The notes beneath the pieces were generated by a model. That model did no database searches, had not been told where the DNA came from, and saw nothing but the letters and a program-made list of their open reading frames with translations. Positions 34,344 to 45,075 of a DNA stretch of 64,000 nucleotides are shown in pieces (position 1 is the first letter of the stretch; each line of letters starts with the position of its first letter). This stretch comes from an uncultured Cetobacterium sp. (GTDB taxonomy: Bacteria; Fusobacteriota; Fusobacteriia; Fusobacteriales; Fusobacteriaceae). The stretch lies in NCBI GenBank assembly GCA_934085975.1, contig CAKOHT010000007.1:1-64000 (forward strand), written 5' to 3'. A program made the position numbers and the translations under genes.

Positions 34344-36059
34344 ATGCACTGGGAATATAAAACAGTATCTGAAAATCTTATTGAAACTAAGGCTAGTCAA
34401 TGGAGTGTTTCTAAATTTTTAGCTACTTTACTTTTAAAAAAAGGCTTTTTAGAAAAAGAAGAAGTAGATAATTTTCTCAATCCATCTATAAACAAATTTA
34501 GAAATCCTTTTGATTTTGAAATGATGGATAGTGTTGTAGAAAAAATAGTTTCAGCTAGAAATAATGGAGAAAAGTTATTCATCTATGGTGACTATGATGT
34601 TGATGGAATAACTGCTGCTATCTTTCTTGTATTAGCTTTTAGAGAGATTGGAATTGATATTGATTACTATATTCCTAATAGAATGGATGAGGGATATGGT
34701 CTTGACAAAAAGACCATTGACTACATTCATAAGAACTCTGGAAAACTAGTAATTACTGTGGATACAGGAGTAAATTCCTATGAGGATGTCGAATATGCTC
34801 GTACTCTTGGAATTGAAGTAATTGTCACTGATCATCATAAAAGTGTCAAAGACGAAGAGGAAGACAATATTCTCTTTATCAATCCTAAACTTAGTGATAA
34901 TTATAAATTCAAATTTTTGGCTGGAGCTGGAGTGGCCTTGAAGGTTGCCCAAGGAGTTTACTCCTACTTAAATGAAGATTTCTCTAAGTTGTATCAATTC
35001 ATGGATGTTATTATGATAGGGACTGTGGCTGACGTAGTTCCTATGTTCGACGAAAATAGAATAATTATAAGCAGAGGTCTAGAAACTCTAAAAAACACAA
35101 AGATTAAGGGACTAGTCTACCTCATGAAATATTTAAAACTTTATAACAAAGATATTAGCACAACAGACATCAGCTATTTTGTTTCTCCCTTAATAAACTC
35201 TCTAGGAAGACTTGGGAATTCTAAATTAGGTGCTGATTTTTTCATGAAGACAGATGATTTTGAAATTTACAATATTATCGAAGAGATGAAAAAAGCTAAT
35301 AAGCAACGAAGAGAACTTGAAAGAATGATATTTGATGAAGCGAATAAGATGATTCAACAAAAAGATAATCCAAATGATTTAAAATATATTTTTGTTGCAT
35401 CAGAACGATGGCATCCCGGAGTTATTGGTGTGGTTGCTTCTAGATTAAGCGTAAAATACAATTTGCCTGTCGCTATGATTTCGTTAAAAGATGGTCTTGC
35501 AAAAGCTTCATGCAGAAGTATTCCAGGTGTAAATATTTTCAATATTTTGAAACTTATCGAAAATAGATTAATTCGTTTTGGTGGCCACGATTTAGCTGCT
35601 GGATTTATAGCTGATGAAAAAAATCTTCCTGAGATAGAACTTCTATTTCAAAGAGAGATTCAAGTTCATGAACACAATATAAATCAACCTAAATTCTTAG
35701 AAATTGACCTAGAGCTACCTATAGATAAAATAAACAAACAAAATATCAATGATATAAAAAAATTGGGTCCTTTTGGTCTTGAAAATAAACATCCTTATTT
35801 TCTTGATAGAGGCGTTAAAATCACAGATACAAAGTTTTTTGGTATTGAAAATCGACATTTTAATGGATTTTTATTAAAAAATGGAAAATCTTATCCCTTA
35901 GTAGCTTTTGACTTAAGTGCAAAACTACATAAAAATAATAAAAATATGCTTTATGATATTGTTTACTATCCAGAAAAGATTATTAACAAAGGGGAAGAGT
36001 TCTATCAGTTTCGTTTAAAAGATCTCAAATCTCATAAGATTTGGGGTATTAATACATAA
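34344..36059 (+). CDS. recJ: Single-stranded-DNA exonuclease RecJ
   Basis: 571-residue DHH-family 5'-3' exonuclease for recombination and mismatch repair. Motif I YGDYDVDGITA, motif II TVDTGVNSYED, motif III TDHHKSV (the DHH residues) and the DHHA1 glycine-rich motif GGHDLAAGF (RFGGHDLAAGF) are all visible, followed by the OB domain. Five bases after rbfA; RecJ in this position is common in Fusobacteria and some Firmicutes. Confidence 0.95.
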   Translation: MHWEYKTVSENLIETKASQWSVSKFLATLLLKKGFLEKEEVDNFLNPSINKFRNPFDFEMMDSVVEKIVSARNNGEKLFIYGDYDVDGITAAIFLVLAFREIGIDIDYYIPNRMDEGYGLDKKTIDYIHKNSGKLVITVDTGVNSYEDVEYARTLGIEVIVTDHHKSVKDEEEDNILFINPKLSDNYKFKFLAGAGVALKVAQGVYSYLNEDFSKLYQFMDVIMIGTVADVVPMFDENRIIISRGLETLKNTKIKGLVYLMKYLKLYNKDISTTDISYFVSPLINSLGRLGNSKLGADFFMKTDDFEIYNIIEEMKKANKQRRELERMIFDEANKMIQQKDNPNDLKYIFVASERWHPGVIGVVASRLSVKYNLPVAMISLKDGLAKASCRSIPGVNIFNILKLIENRLIRFGGHDLAAGFIADEKNLPEIELLFQREIQVHEHNINQPKFLEIDLELPIDKINKQNINDIKKLGPFGLENKHPYFLDRGVKITDTKFFGIENRHFNGFLLKNGKSYPLVAFDLSAKLHKNNKNMLYDIVYYPEKIINKGEEFYQFRLKDLKSHKIWGINT

Positions 36060-36078
36060 ATACTTTAAGGAGGAAATG

Positions 36079-37365
36079 ATGAAACACGAATTAAAAAAAA
36101 TCGAACACTCAGCAGTTGAGATTATATTAACTTTAACAGCTGAAGAATTATTACCAATTAAGTCAGAGGTTGTTAAAAATTTAGCTACTAAAGTAGAGGT
36201 ACCTGGGTTTAGAAAAGGGAATGCACCATTAAACAAAGTTGAAGCTACTTTTGCTGATGCCATAAAAGAAGAGGTTGTTGATTCTGTTCTTAAAGCAAAT
36301 TTCGAAAAAATTGTTGCTGAAGAAAAAATTACTCCAGTGAGCTTCATTTACGATCTTGTTGCTGATATGAAAGATTTTCTTAAAATAACATTTAAAGTAG
36401 ATGTTTATCCTGAGATAACTTTAGGGAATTACAAAGGTTTAGAAGTTGAAAAAGAATCTTTCCAAATGACTGATGAGCTTTTAGATAAAGAAATTGAAAA
36501 TATGTTAAATGCTAAATCTAAATTAGAAGATGCACCAGAAGGACATAAAGCTGAAATGGGAAATACTGTTGACCTTGCTTTTGAAGGATTTATTGATGGT
36601 GTTCCATTCGAAGGCGGAAAAGCTGATTCTCATCAACTAAAATTGGGATCAAAAATGTTTATTGATACATTTGAGGAGCAATTAGTTGGATATACTGTAG
36701 GACAAGAGGGAGAGGTTAAGGTATCGTTCCCTGCTGAGTACCACGCTGAAGCTTTAGCTGGAAAACCTGCTACATTCAAAGTGAAGATAAACTCTATAAA
36801 GACTTTAATTAAACCTGAATTGACTGAAGAATTTGCAAAAGAAGCTGGATTTGAATCTGTTGAAGATTTAAAAGCTAAAAAAACTGCTGAAATTATAGCT
36901 AGAGAAGAGGTTAGAATTCATAATAACTTTGTTGGAAAATTGATTCAAAAAGTTGTTGCTGACTCAAATGTTGATGTACCTAAGTCTATGGTAGTTAGAG
37001 AAGTCGAAAATAGAATGGCTGAAATGAATCAACAATTAGCTATGCAAGGAATGGATTTAGATCAATACTTAAAAATGACAGGTATGACTAAAGAACAAGC
37101 ATTTAATCAAATAGCTCCTATGGCTCATAATAAAGTTCAAGTTGATTTAGTTTTAGAAGCTATTGCTAAAGCTGAAAAGTTGGAAGTAACTGCTGAAGAA
37201 TTAAATACTAAAGTTGAAGAAATTGCTAAAATGTATGGTATGACTAAAGAACAATTAGAGGCTGAATTAAATAAAAATTCTAATCTTGATGAGTTCAACC
37301 ACAGCTTAAAAACAGAAAGTTTAGCTCAAAAAGCTGTAGAAGTTATTGTTAATAACGCAAAATAA
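36079..37365 (+). CDS. tig: Trigger factor
   Basis: Ribosome-bound chaperone and prolyl isomerase. 428 residues: N-terminal ribosome-binding domain with the signature VPGFRKGNAP (the FRxGxxP motif), FKBP domain around 160-240 (GNTVDLAFEGFIDGVPFEGGKA) and a helical C-terminal domain. Two consecutive ATG codons are available; the second has better spacing from AAGGAGG. It precedes clpP as in most bacteria. Confidence 0.96.
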   Translation: MKHELKKIEHSAVEIILTLTAEELLPIKSEVVKNLATKVEVPGFRKGNAPLNKVEATFADAIKEEVVDSVLKANFEKIVAEEKITPVSFIYDLVADMKDFLKITFKVDVYPEITLGNYKGLEVEKESFQMTDELLDKEIENMLNAKSKLEDAPEGHKAEMGNTVDLAFEGFIDGVPFEGGKADSHQLKLGSKMFIDTFEEQLVGYTVGQEGEVKVSFPAEYHAEALAGKPATFKVKINSIKTLIKPELTEEFAKEAGFESVEDLKAKKTAEIIAREEVRIHNNFVGKLIQKVVADSNVDVPKSMVVREVENRMAEMNQQLAMQGMDLDQYLKMTGMTKEQAFNQIAPMAHNKVQVDLVLEAIAKAEKLEVTAEELNTKVEEIAKMYGMTKEQLEAELNKNSNLDEFNHSLKTESLAQKAVEVIVNNAK

Positions 37366-37376
37366 TAAAAAAATAT

Positions 37377-37408
37377 GTATTGAGTAGAGATAAAACTCTA
37401 CTCAATAC
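37377..37408 (+). terminator. Hairpin after tig
   Basis: Perfect 13-base-pair stem (GTATTGAGTAGAG with CTCTACTCAATAC), six-base loop. The T run after it is broken (TACTTTAATT), so termination may be partial. Confidence 0.65.
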
Positions 37409-37428
37409 TACTTTAATTAAAAATTAGT

Positions 37429-37460
37429 GTTAAATACCTAAATATTTTTAAGTATTTAAC
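37429..37460. repeat. 32-base inverted repeat in the clpP leader
   Basis: GTTAAATAC and GTATTTAAC form a perfect nine-base dyad, extended by TAAA and TTTA after one mismatch, with a four-base centre. It is 41 bases before the clpP start. It is not a CIRCE element nor a CtsR-type direct repeat. It may be a heat-shock operator of another kind or an RNA hairpin. Confidence 0.55.
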
Positions 37461-37500
37461 TTTAAATTTTTAAAGCAAGTTTTTATAAGGAGGGAAAAAA

Positions 37501-38076
37501 ATGTACAGTCCAACAGTTATTGAAAACACAGGAAAAGGTGAAAGAGCCTACGACATCTATTCAAGACTTCTTAAGGATAGAATTATATTTTTAGGTAGTG
37601 AGATTGATGATCAAATAGCTAATGCAATTGTTGCTCAACTCCTATTTTTAGAAGCTGAAGATCCCAATAAAGATATAATTATGTATATAAATAGTCCTGG
37701 AGGTGTTATTACTTCTGGTATGGCAATCTATGATACTATGAATTACATCAAGCCTGATGTACAAACAGTTTGTATCGGACAGGCTGCAAGTATGGGAGCT
37801 CTATTACTTTCTGCTGGAGCTAAAGGAAAAAGATATTCACTTGAAAATTCTAGAATTATGATTCATCAACCGCTTGGTGGAGCTAGAGGTCAAGCTACAG
37901 ATATTGAAATCCAAGCCAAAGAAATTTTAAGAATGAAGGATTTAACTTCTAAAATTTTAAGTAAAAATACAAATAAATCAGTTGATGAAATAATAGCCGC
38001 AACTGAAAGAGATAACTTTATGAGCGCTGAGGAAGCTAAAGAATTTGGTCTAATCGATCATGTTTTTGTTAGATAA
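37501..38076 (+). CDS. clpP: ATP-dependent Clp protease proteolytic subunit
   Basis: 191-residue serine peptidase forming the double-ring Clp chamber. The catalytic Ser is in [10 protein letters not shown], the His in [10 protein letters not shown], and the Asp follows in the C-terminal third. It pairs with ClpX, encoded 11 bases downstream. AAGGAGGG precedes the ATG. Confidence 0.97.
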   Translation: MYSPTVIENTGKGERAYDIYSRLLKDRIIFLGSEIDDQIANAIVAQLLFLEAEDPNKDIIMYINSPGGVITSGMAIYDTMNYIKPDVQTVCIGQAASMGALLLSAGAKGKRYSLENSRIMIHQPLGGARGQATDIEIQAKEILRMKDLTSKILSKNTNKSVDEIIAATERDNFMSAEEAKEFGLIDHVFVR

Positions 38077-38087
38077 GGAGGGAAAAG

Positions 38088-39335
38088 ATGAATAAAAAAG
38101 AACATTGCTCGTTCTGTGGAAGAGGACAAGATGAAGTTTCAAAACTTTTCTCTGGTATTGATGGATCATTTATTTGTGATGAGTGTATTGAAACTTGTTT
38201 TGATATGCTTGGCTACGAAAATGATGTTTACTATGGAGAAAAGCATTCTGAAACTTCTTCAACTCATTCTTTAACAGGAATAAAATTACCTACACCAAAA
38301 GAGATTAAAGAAAAACTTGATGAATACGTTATTGGTCAGGATGAGAGTAAAAAAGTTTTAGCTGTATCTGTTTATAATCATTATAAAAGAATAATGCATA
38401 AAGACCAAGGAAGCAAGGATGTTGAGTTACAAAAATCAAATGTGCTTCTTATTGGTCCAACTGGTTCAGGTAAAACTCTTTTAGCTCAAACTCTTGCAAG
38501 AACGCTTCACGTTCCTTTTGCAATTGCTGATGCTACAACACTTACTGAAGCTGGATATGTAGGTGATGATGTTGAAAACGTTCTAGTTAGATTACTACAA
38601 GCTGCCGATTATAATGTAGAAGCTGCTGAAAGAGGAATTATCTATATAGATGAGATAGATAAAATTGCAAGAAAATCTGAAAATGTATCTATCACAAGAG
38701 ATGTCTCAGGAGAGGGAGTTCAACAAGCTCTATTAAAAATTATTGAAGGAACAAAATCTCAAGTTCCACCACAAGGTGGTAGAAAACATCCAAATCAAGA
38801 GCTTATAGAAATCGACACTACCAATATCTTATTCATAGTTGGTGGAGCTTTTGAAGGAATGGAAAAAATTATAAAATCTAGAACCAATAAAAAAGTTCTT
38901 GGGTTTGGTGCTTCTCAAGATCCTATTGAAGCAGAAAAAGAGATTGAACTTTTAGGTAAAGTTCTTCCTGAAGATTTAGTTAAACAGGGAATCATTCCAG
39001 AATTAGTTGGTAGACTTCCTGTCATTACAACACTATCTCCTTTGGATGAAGCTGCACTTATAAAGATTTTATCTGAACCTAAAAACTCAATTGTGAAACA
39101 ATATCAAAAATTTTTTGAAATGGAAAATGTTAGTCTTGAATTTGAAGATGAAGCTCTTAAAAAAATTGCTGTTTTAGCTTTAGACAGAAAAATCGGTGCA
39201 AGAGGTCTTAGGTCTATTATCGAAAACATAATGACCGACCTAATGTTTGAGATTCCTTCTGATAAAACTATAAAAAAGGTTATAATTAATGCTGATTCAA
39301 TTCAAGATTCAAGAAAAGTTAAAATTGAACACTAA
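38088..39335 (+). CDS. clpX: Clp protease ATPase subunit ClpX
   Basis: 415-residue AAA+ unfoldase. The N-terminal zinc-binding domain is CSFCGRG...CDECIETC, with Walker [16 protein letters not shown], Walker [12 protein letters not shown], and a ClpP-docking loop of the IGF type represented by LGFGAS ([10 protein letters not shown]). It recognises and feeds substrates to ClpP. Co-transcribed with clpP and lon. Confidence 0.97.
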   Translation: MNKKEHCSFCGRGQDEVSKLFSGIDGSFICDECIETCFDMLGYENDVYYGEKHSETSSTHSLTGIKLPTPKEIKEKLDEYVIGQDESKKVLAVSVYNHYKRIMHKDQGSKDVELQKSNVLLIGPTGSGKTLLAQTLARTLHVPFAIADATTLTEAGYVGDDVENVLVRLLQAADYNVEAAERGIIYIDEIDKIARKSENVSITRDVSGEGVQQALLKIIEGTKSQVPPQGGRKHPNQELIEIDTTNILFIVGGAFEGMEKIIKSRTNKKVLGFGASQDPIEAEKEIELLGKVLPEDLVKQGIIPELVGRLPVITTLSPLDEAALIKILSEPKNSIVKQYQKFFEMENVSLEFEDEALKKIAVLALDRKIGARGLRSIIENIMTDLMFEIPSDKTIKKVIINADSIQDSRKVKIEH

Positions 39336-39348
39336 GGAGTGATTACCA

Positions 39349-41652
39349 ATGAGTAGATTACCTTTTTTACCTACTAGGGAAATGGTACTTTTCCCAGGAA
39401 CAGCCTCTCCTCTTTATGTTGGAAGAGAGAGAAGCTTATTAACAATGAATTTTGCAATGAAAACAAAAAATAAATTAATTCTTAGTTTACAAAAAAACTC
39501 ACTAGAAGAAAACCCTGTTCTTCCTGAAGGAGTTCATAAGATAGGAGTTTTAGCAAATATTATACAATCTATTCCTTTACCTAATAAAAGTATAAAAGTT
39601 CTTATCGAAGTAGATAAAAGAGTTCTTATCGAAGATATAATTGAAGAGGATGGTATCTTATTTGCTGACTATAGTGTTATATCTGCAACTGAAGAATCTT
39701 CACCTGAGTTAATAGCCTTAAAAAGAAAGGTTGTTAGTTTATTTGAAGAATATTCAACATTAACAAATCAAGTTAGCGCCGAACTAATGGTTCAACTAAA
39801 AAGTTTTAGAAAAGCTGGAAAAATTTTTGACTCTATTGCTTTTAATTTGGACATTGAAGAAAATTTAAAAGTTGAGCTTTTAGAAATTCTAGATGTTAAC
39901 ATCAGAGGATATAGATTATTAGAAATTTTAAATGATGAAATTGAAATTGCCTCTATTGAACAAAAAGTTGATCAAAAAGTCAAAGAAAAGATAAATGAAA
40001 GTCAGAAAAGTTACTTTATAAGAGAGAAAATTAATACCCTTAGAGAGGAATTAGGCAAAACTGGTGGTGATGAGGAAACGGATGAACTTTATGATAAAGT
40101 TAAAAATTCTCCACTTCCTGAAGATGCGAAGCATAAACTTGAAGTTGAATTGAAAAAACTTGGAAAAATGGCTCCATACTCCGCTGAAGCTACAGTTTCT
40201 AGGGCGTATATTGAATCTGTTTTAGAACTTCCTTGGGGAGTGATTACCCCCGAGACTCTAGACTTAAAAATTGCCCATGATGTCCTAGAAAAAGATCATT
40301 ATGGTCTAAAGGATGTTAAGGATAGAATTCTAGATTATTTAGCTGTTAAAAAACTGAACCCTAATATGAAGGGAACTATTCTTTGTTTAGCTGGACCTCC
40401 TGGGGTCGGTAAAACATCTTTAGCTAAATCCGTAGCTGATTCTCTTGCTAGAAATTTCGTTAGAGTTTCTCTTGGAGGAGTTCGAGATGAGGCTGAAATA
40501 AGAGGACATAGAAGAACCTATATCGGATCTATGCCTGGAAGAATCATAAAAGCTATAAAAAATGCTGGCAGTGTTAACCCTGTTATTCTACTGGATGAAA
40601 TTGATAAAATGTCCAGTGATTTTAAAGGAGATCCTGCTTCAGCAATGTTAGAAGTTTTAGACCCTGAACAAAACAAGCATTTCGAAGACCACTATTTAGA
40701 TATGCCTTTTGATTTATCTAAAGTTTTCTTTATAGCTACAGCTAACGATTTAAGAAATATACCGGGACCTTTAAGAGATAGGATGGAAATTATTAACCTT
40801 TCATCATATACTGAGTTTGAAAAATTACATATCGCTAATAACTATTTAATTAAACAAGCTCAAGATGAAAATGGACTAAATGGTATCAAAATAAATATGA
40901 CTGATAAGGCTGTTTTAAAAATAATTGATGAATACACTAAAGAAGCTGGAGTTAGAAATCTAAAAAGAGAGATTTCAGCTCTATTTAGAAAAGTAGCTAG
41001 AAAAGTTATTGATAATGACGCAAAATCAATCAGTATAAATATAAAAAATCTTGAGTCTTATTTGGGTCACCCTAAATTCAGACCTGAAAAAATGAAAAAA
41101 GCAATCTCTAAAGTCGGAGTAGTCAATGGTCTAGCTTGGACATCTGTTGGTGGAATGACTTTGGAAGTTCAGGGAGTTCAGATTCCCGGAAAAGGAAATC
41201 TTTCGCTAACTGGAACTCTTGGAAATGTTATGAAAGAATCTGCAATGGTTGCATTTACATATCTAAAAGCAAACCTTGATAAATTCCAAATAGACTCAAG
41301 TATTTTGGAGAAAAAGGATATACATCTTCATTTCCCTGAAGGTGCTACACCAAAAGATGGTCCATCCGCTGGTATTGCTATAACTACAACTATTCTATCC
41401 GTTTTAACTGGAAGAAAAGTTAAGCAAACATTTGCTATGACTGGTGAAATTACGATTACAGGTGACGTTTTACCTGTTGGTGGAATTAAAGAGAAAGTCA
41501 TTGGAGCTCATAGAGCAGGAATTAGAAATATAATTTTACCTGATGACAATAAAGTTGATGTAGAGGAGATTCCTGAGGAAGTAATGAAAGATATTAAAAT
41601 ATATTTTGCTTCAACATATGAAGATGTTGAAAAACTTGCCCTTGAAAAATAA
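39349..41652 (+). CDS. lon: ATP-dependent protease Lon
   Basis: 767-residue LonA-type protease: N-terminal substrate domain (1-210), coiled coil, AAA+ domain with GPPGVGKTSLAKS and ILLDEIDKM, and a C-terminal protease domain with the Ser in PKDGPSAGIA and the Lys further on in PVGGIKEKVIGAHRAG. It degrades misfolded and regulatory proteins. Thirteen bases after clpX, so the two main quality-control proteases share a transcript. Confidence 0.97.
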   Translation: MSRLPFLPTREMVLFPGTASPLYVGRERSLLTMNFAMKTKNKLILSLQKNSLEENPVLPEGVHKIGVLANIIQSIPLPNKSIKVLIEVDKRVLIEDIIEEDGILFADYSVISATEESSPELIALKRKVVSLFEEYSTLTNQVSAELMVQLKSFRKAGKIFDSIAFNLDIEENLKVELLEILDVNIRGYRLLEILNDEIEIASIEQKVDQKVKEKINESQKSYFIREKINTLREELGKTGGDEETDELYDKVKNSPLPEDAKHKLEVELKKLGKMAPYSAEATVSRAYIESVLELPWGVITPETLDLKIAHDVLEKDHYGLKDVKDRILDYLAVKKLNPNMKGTILCLAGPPGVGKTSLAKSVADSLARNFVRVSLGGVRDEAEIRGHRRTYIGSMPGRIIKAIKNAGSVNPVILLDEIDKMSSDFKGDPASAMLEVLDPEQNKHFEDHYLDMPFDLSKVFFIATANDLRNIPGPLRDRMEIINLSSYTEFEKLHIANNYLIKQAQDENGLNGIKINMTDKAVLKIIDEYTKEAGVRNLKREISALFRKVARKVIDNDAKSISINIKNLESYLGHPKFRPEKMKKAISKVGVVNGLAWTSVGGMTLEVQGVQIPGKGNLSLTGTLGNVMKESAMVAFTYLKANLDKFQIDSSILEKKDIHLHFPEGATPKDGPSAGIAITTTILSVLTGRKVKQTFAMTGEITITGDVLPVGGIKEKVIGAHRAGIRNIILPDDNKVDVEEIPEEVMKDIKIYFASTYEDVEKLALEK

Positions 41653-41670
41653 TGAAAAGAGGTAGCCACA

Positions 41671-42264
41671 ATGAATATAAAACAAGCGGATTTTACCAAA
41701 TCAGCTGTATTTGAAAAAGATTATCCTGAAGAACTAAATCACATTGAATTTGCTTTTGTAGGGAGATCTAACGTTGGAAAATCATCTCTTATAAACAGTA
41801 TCACAGGTAGAAATAAACTAGCTAAAACTAGTAAAACGCCGGGAAGAACCCAGCTAATTAACTATTTTTTAATCAATAAAGAGTTTTTCTTTGTCGATTT
41901 ACCTGGGTACGGCTTTGCCAAAGTTCCCAAAGAGATGAAAAAAGAATGGGGATTGACTATGGAAAGATACCTAGCTAGTCCTAGAAAAAAACTTGTTTTC
42001 GTTCTGTTAGATATAAGAAGAATTCCAAGTGACGAGGACCTTCAAATGCTTAATTGGTTAGATCACTATGGAATTCCGTTTAAAATAATTTTTACAAAAA
42101 TGGATAAAGTTTCAAATAATGAAAAATTCAAAGCACTAAAAGAAATTAGAACAAAAGTTGATTTCCACAATGATGATGTTTTCTTCCACTCGTCACTGAA
42201 TAACAATGGAAAAGAACAAATTTTAAATTATATTGAAGGTTATTTAGAGGGAGAAATCGAATAG
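41671..42264 (+). CDS. engB: Ribosome biogenesis GTPase EngB/YsxC
   Basis: 197-residue GTPase required for 50S assembly. G1 GRSNVGKSSL, G2 TSKTPGRTQ, G3 DLPGYGFAK and G4 TKMDK are all present. Following lon is the normal place for this gene. The start follows AAAGAGG. Confidence 0.96.
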   Translation: MNIKQADFTKSAVFEKDYPEELNHIEFAFVGRSNVGKSSLINSITGRNKLAKTSKTPGRTQLINYFLINKEFFFVDLPGYGFAKVPKEMKKEWGLTMERYLASPRKKLVFVLLDIRRIPSDEDLQMLNWLDHYGIPFKIIFTKMDKVSNNEKFKALKEIRTKVDFHNDDVFFHSSLNNNGKEQILNYIEGYLEGEIE

Positions 42265-42276
42265 GAGGATTTAAAA

Positions 42277-44937
42277 ATGAATGAATTAGCAACTACTTAC
42301 TCCCCAAATGAAATAGAGGGAAAATGGTATAAATATTGGGAAAACTCAAACTTTTTCGCCGCAACTTTAGATGATAGTAAACCAAACTACTCTATAGTTA
42401 TTCCGCCTCCAAATGTAACTGGCATATTACATATGGGACATATTCTTAACAATAGCATTCAAGATGTGCTTGTTAGATATAAAAGAATGAGTGGATATAA
42501 TACTCTTTGGATGCCTGGAACTGACCATGCTGGTATTGCAACTCAGAATAAAGTGGAAAGAAAACTGGCTGATGGGGGTCTAACTAAAGAGGACCTAGGT
42601 AGAGAAGAGTTTATCAGACAAGTTTGGGAATGGAAAGAGCAGTATGGAAATGTTATCACTACTCAACTTAGAAAAATAGGTGCTTCTCTAGATTGGAAGA
42701 GAGAAAGATTTACAATGGATGAAGGACTTTCTGAATCTGTTAAAGATATTTTTATCAAACTTTTCAATGATGGATTAATATACCAAGGTGAATACATGGT
42801 TAACTGGTGTCCTAGATGTGGAACCGCTCTTGCTGATGATGAAGTTGAGCACGAAGAAAAAGCTGGTTCGCTATGGAATATTAAATACCCTGTTAAAGAT
42901 TCTGAAGAGTTTTTAGTTATAGCTACTACAAGACCTGAAACTATGCTTGCTGACGTCGCTATCGCAGTTAATCCAAGTGATGATAGGTACTCCCATCTTA
43001 TTGGTAAAAAAGTTATTTTACCTCTTGTTGGAAGAGAAATTCCTGTTATCGCTGACGAGTATGTTGATATAGAATTTGGAACTGGAGCTCTTAAAATAAC
43101 TCCTGCACATGATCCTAATGACTTTATTTTAGGACAAAAATTTGATCTTCCCATTATCAATATGATGACTCCAGATGGAAAAGTTGTCAATGAATATCCC
43201 GCTTATGCTGGAATGAATAGATTTGATGCTAGAAAAAAAATTGTTTCCGATTTGGAAGAACAAGATTTATTAGTTAAAATTGAAGCTCATTCACACAATG
43301 TTGGAGGATGTTACAGATGTAGTACTGTTGTTGAGCCAAGAGTTTCAAAACAATGGTTTGTTAAAATGGAACCCCTTGCAGAAAAAGCTTTAGAAGTTGT
43401 TCGAAATGGAAAAGTTAAACTTATGCCTAAAAGATGGGAAAAAGTTTACTATAATTGGTTAGAAAACATCAGAGATTGGTGTATATCAAGACAAATCTGG
43501 TGGGGACACAGAATACCTGCTTGGTATGGACCTGATATGCATATTTTTGTCGCTAAAACAGAAGAGGATGCAAATGCTCAAGCTAAAGCTCACTATGGTA
43601 AGGACGTTGAATTAACACAAGAAACAGATGTTTTAGACACTTGGTTTTCATCTGCTTTATGGCCATTTTCAACTTTGGGGTGGCCTGAGAAAACAATTGA
43701 ACTAGAAAAATTTTATCCTACCTCTACGCTAGTAACTGGTGCCGATATTTTATTCTTCTGGGTTGCCAGAATGGTAATGTTTGGTATGTATACTATGGAC
43801 GATATCCCTTTTGAAAACGTTTATTTACACGGAATAGTTAGAGATGAAATTGGTAGAAAGATGTCAAAATCATTAGGTAACTCGCCAGACCCATTAAATT
43901 TAATTGACGAATACGGGGCTGATGCTATTAGGTTTACAATGATTTATAATACTTCACAAGGACAAGATGTCCATTTCTCTGAAAAATTAATAGAGATGGG
44001 GAGAAACTTCGCTAACAAAATTTGGAATGCTTCAAGATTTGTTCTTATGAACCTTGAAGATTTTGATATAAAATCATTTGATAAATCTAATGTAGAGTTT
44101 GAATTGGTTGATGAATGGATTTTCTCTAAGCTAAATAAAACATCTAAAGAAGTCGCTGATAAATTAGAAAAATTCCAATTGGATGAAGCTGCTAAATCAA
44201 TCTATGAATTCTTAAGAGGAGACTTCTGTGATTGGTATGTTGAATTAGCTAAAATTAGATTATATAACAAGGATGAGTCTGGAATTAAATCTAGGCAAAC
44301 TGCTCAGTATGTTTTATGGACAGTTTTAGAATCTGGTTTGAAACTTTTACATCCATTTATGCCATTTATCACCGAAGAAATTTGGCAAAAAATAAAAGCA
44401 AATGGAGAAACTATCATGCTTGCTGACTATCCAGTTTGTAACGAAGCCCTTGTAAGTGATGAAAAAGAAAAAGCTTTTGAATACATTCAAGGTTTAATCT
44501 CATCACTGAGAAATATTAGAGCCGAAAGAGGAATATCTCCAGCTAAAGAGGCTAAAGTAGTTATTAGAACTTCTAATCCTATAGAGTTAGAAACATTGAG
44601 TGCAAATAAGTTATTTATAACTAAACTTGCTAAAATCGAAGAGTTGACTGTCGGTCCTGATCTTCCAACTCCTGAGCAAAGTGGATTTAGAGTAACTGGA
44701 AATTCTGAAGTATTTATGATTTTAACTGGTCTTTTAGATGTTGAGGCAGAGATTAAAAAAATTAATGAACAACTTGAAAAAATTAAAAAAGATTTAGATA
44801 AAGTTAACTCTAAGCTTTCTGATGAAAGATTCACATCCAAAGCTCCAGCTCATATCTTGGATAGAGAAAAAAGAATCCAAGAAGAGTTCCAAGATAAGTA
44901 TGATAAATTGATGGAAAACTTAAAAAATTTCCAATAG
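42277..44937 (+). CDS. valS: Valyl-tRNA synthetase
   Basis: 886-residue class I synthetase. HIGH-type motif PPPNVTGILHMGHIL near residue 45, editing domain (about 190-360), KMSKS in RKMSKSLGNSPDP near 530, anticodon domain, and a C-terminal coiled coil (about 815-886) that contacts tRNA. A zinc-ribbon-like segment CPRCGTALADDE lies at about 175 and GCYRCSTVVEP at about 347. It ends the clpP-to-valS run and is followed by a terminator. Confidence 0.97.
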   Translation: MNELATTYSPNEIEGKWYKYWENSNFFAATLDDSKPNYSIVIPPPNVTGILHMGHILNNSIQDVLVRYKRMSGYNTLWMPGTDHAGIATQNKVERKLADGGLTKEDLGREEFIRQVWEWKEQYGNVITTQLRKIGASLDWKRERFTMDEGLSESVKDIFIKLFNDGLIYQGEYMVNWCPRCGTALADDEVEHEEKAGSLWNIKYPVKDSEEFLVIATTRPETMLADVAIAVNPSDDRYSHLIGKKVILPLVGREIPVIADEYVDIEFGTGALKITPAHDPNDFILGQKFDLPIINMMTPDGKVVNEYPAYAGMNRFDARKKIVSDLEEQDLLVKIEAHSHNVGGCYRCSTVVEPRVSKQWFVKMEPLAEKALEVVRNGKVKLMPKRWEKVYYNWLENIRDWCISRQIWWGHRIPAWYGPDMHIFVAKTEEDANAQAKAHYGKDVELTQETDVLDTWFSSALWPFSTLGWPEKTIELEKFYPTSTLVTGADILFFWVARMVMFGMYTMDDIPFENVYLHGIVRDEIGRKMSKSLGNSPDPLNLIDEYGADAIRFTMIYNTSQGQDVHFSEKLIEMGRNFANKIWNASRFVLMNLEDFDIKSFDKSNVEFELVDEWIFSKLNKTSKEVADKLEKFQLDEAAKSIYEFLRGDFCDWYVELAKIRLYNKDESGIKSRQTAQYVLWTVLESGLKLLHPFMPFITEEIWQKIKANGETIMLADYPVCNEALVSDEKEKAFEYIQGLISSLRNIRAERGISPAKEAKVVIRTSNPIELETLSANKLFITKLAKIEELTVGPDLPTPEQSGFRVTGNSEVFMILTGLLDVEAEIKKINEQLEKIKKDLDKVNSKLSDERFTSKAPAHILDREKRIQEEFQDKYDKLMENLKNFQ

Positions 44938-44958
44938 TAGTATCATCCTAAAGCTTTT

Positions 44959-44992
44959 AAGTAGTAGGAATTTACTTTCTACTACTTTTTTT
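44959..44992 (+). terminator. Terminator of valS
   Basis: AAGTAGTAG pairs with CTACTACTT, with an inner extension and a short loop, followed by six or more T. Confidence 0.9.
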
Positions 44993-45039
44993 AAATAAAT
45001 TGTATTCATTATGTTAAAATTATGCTAAAATAGAATAGT

Positions 45040-45062
45040 AACTATACATAATAATAATAGTT
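45040..45062. promoter_or_regulatory. LysR-type binding site (T-N11-A dyad)
   Basis: AACTAT, 11 bases, ATAGTT: a perfect dyad whose inner bases fit the T-N11-A rule for LysR-family operators. It lies 14 bases before the proposed start of the LysR gene, which suggests autoregulation. Confidence 0.55.
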
Positions 45063-45075
45063 GGGAGTGATACAA

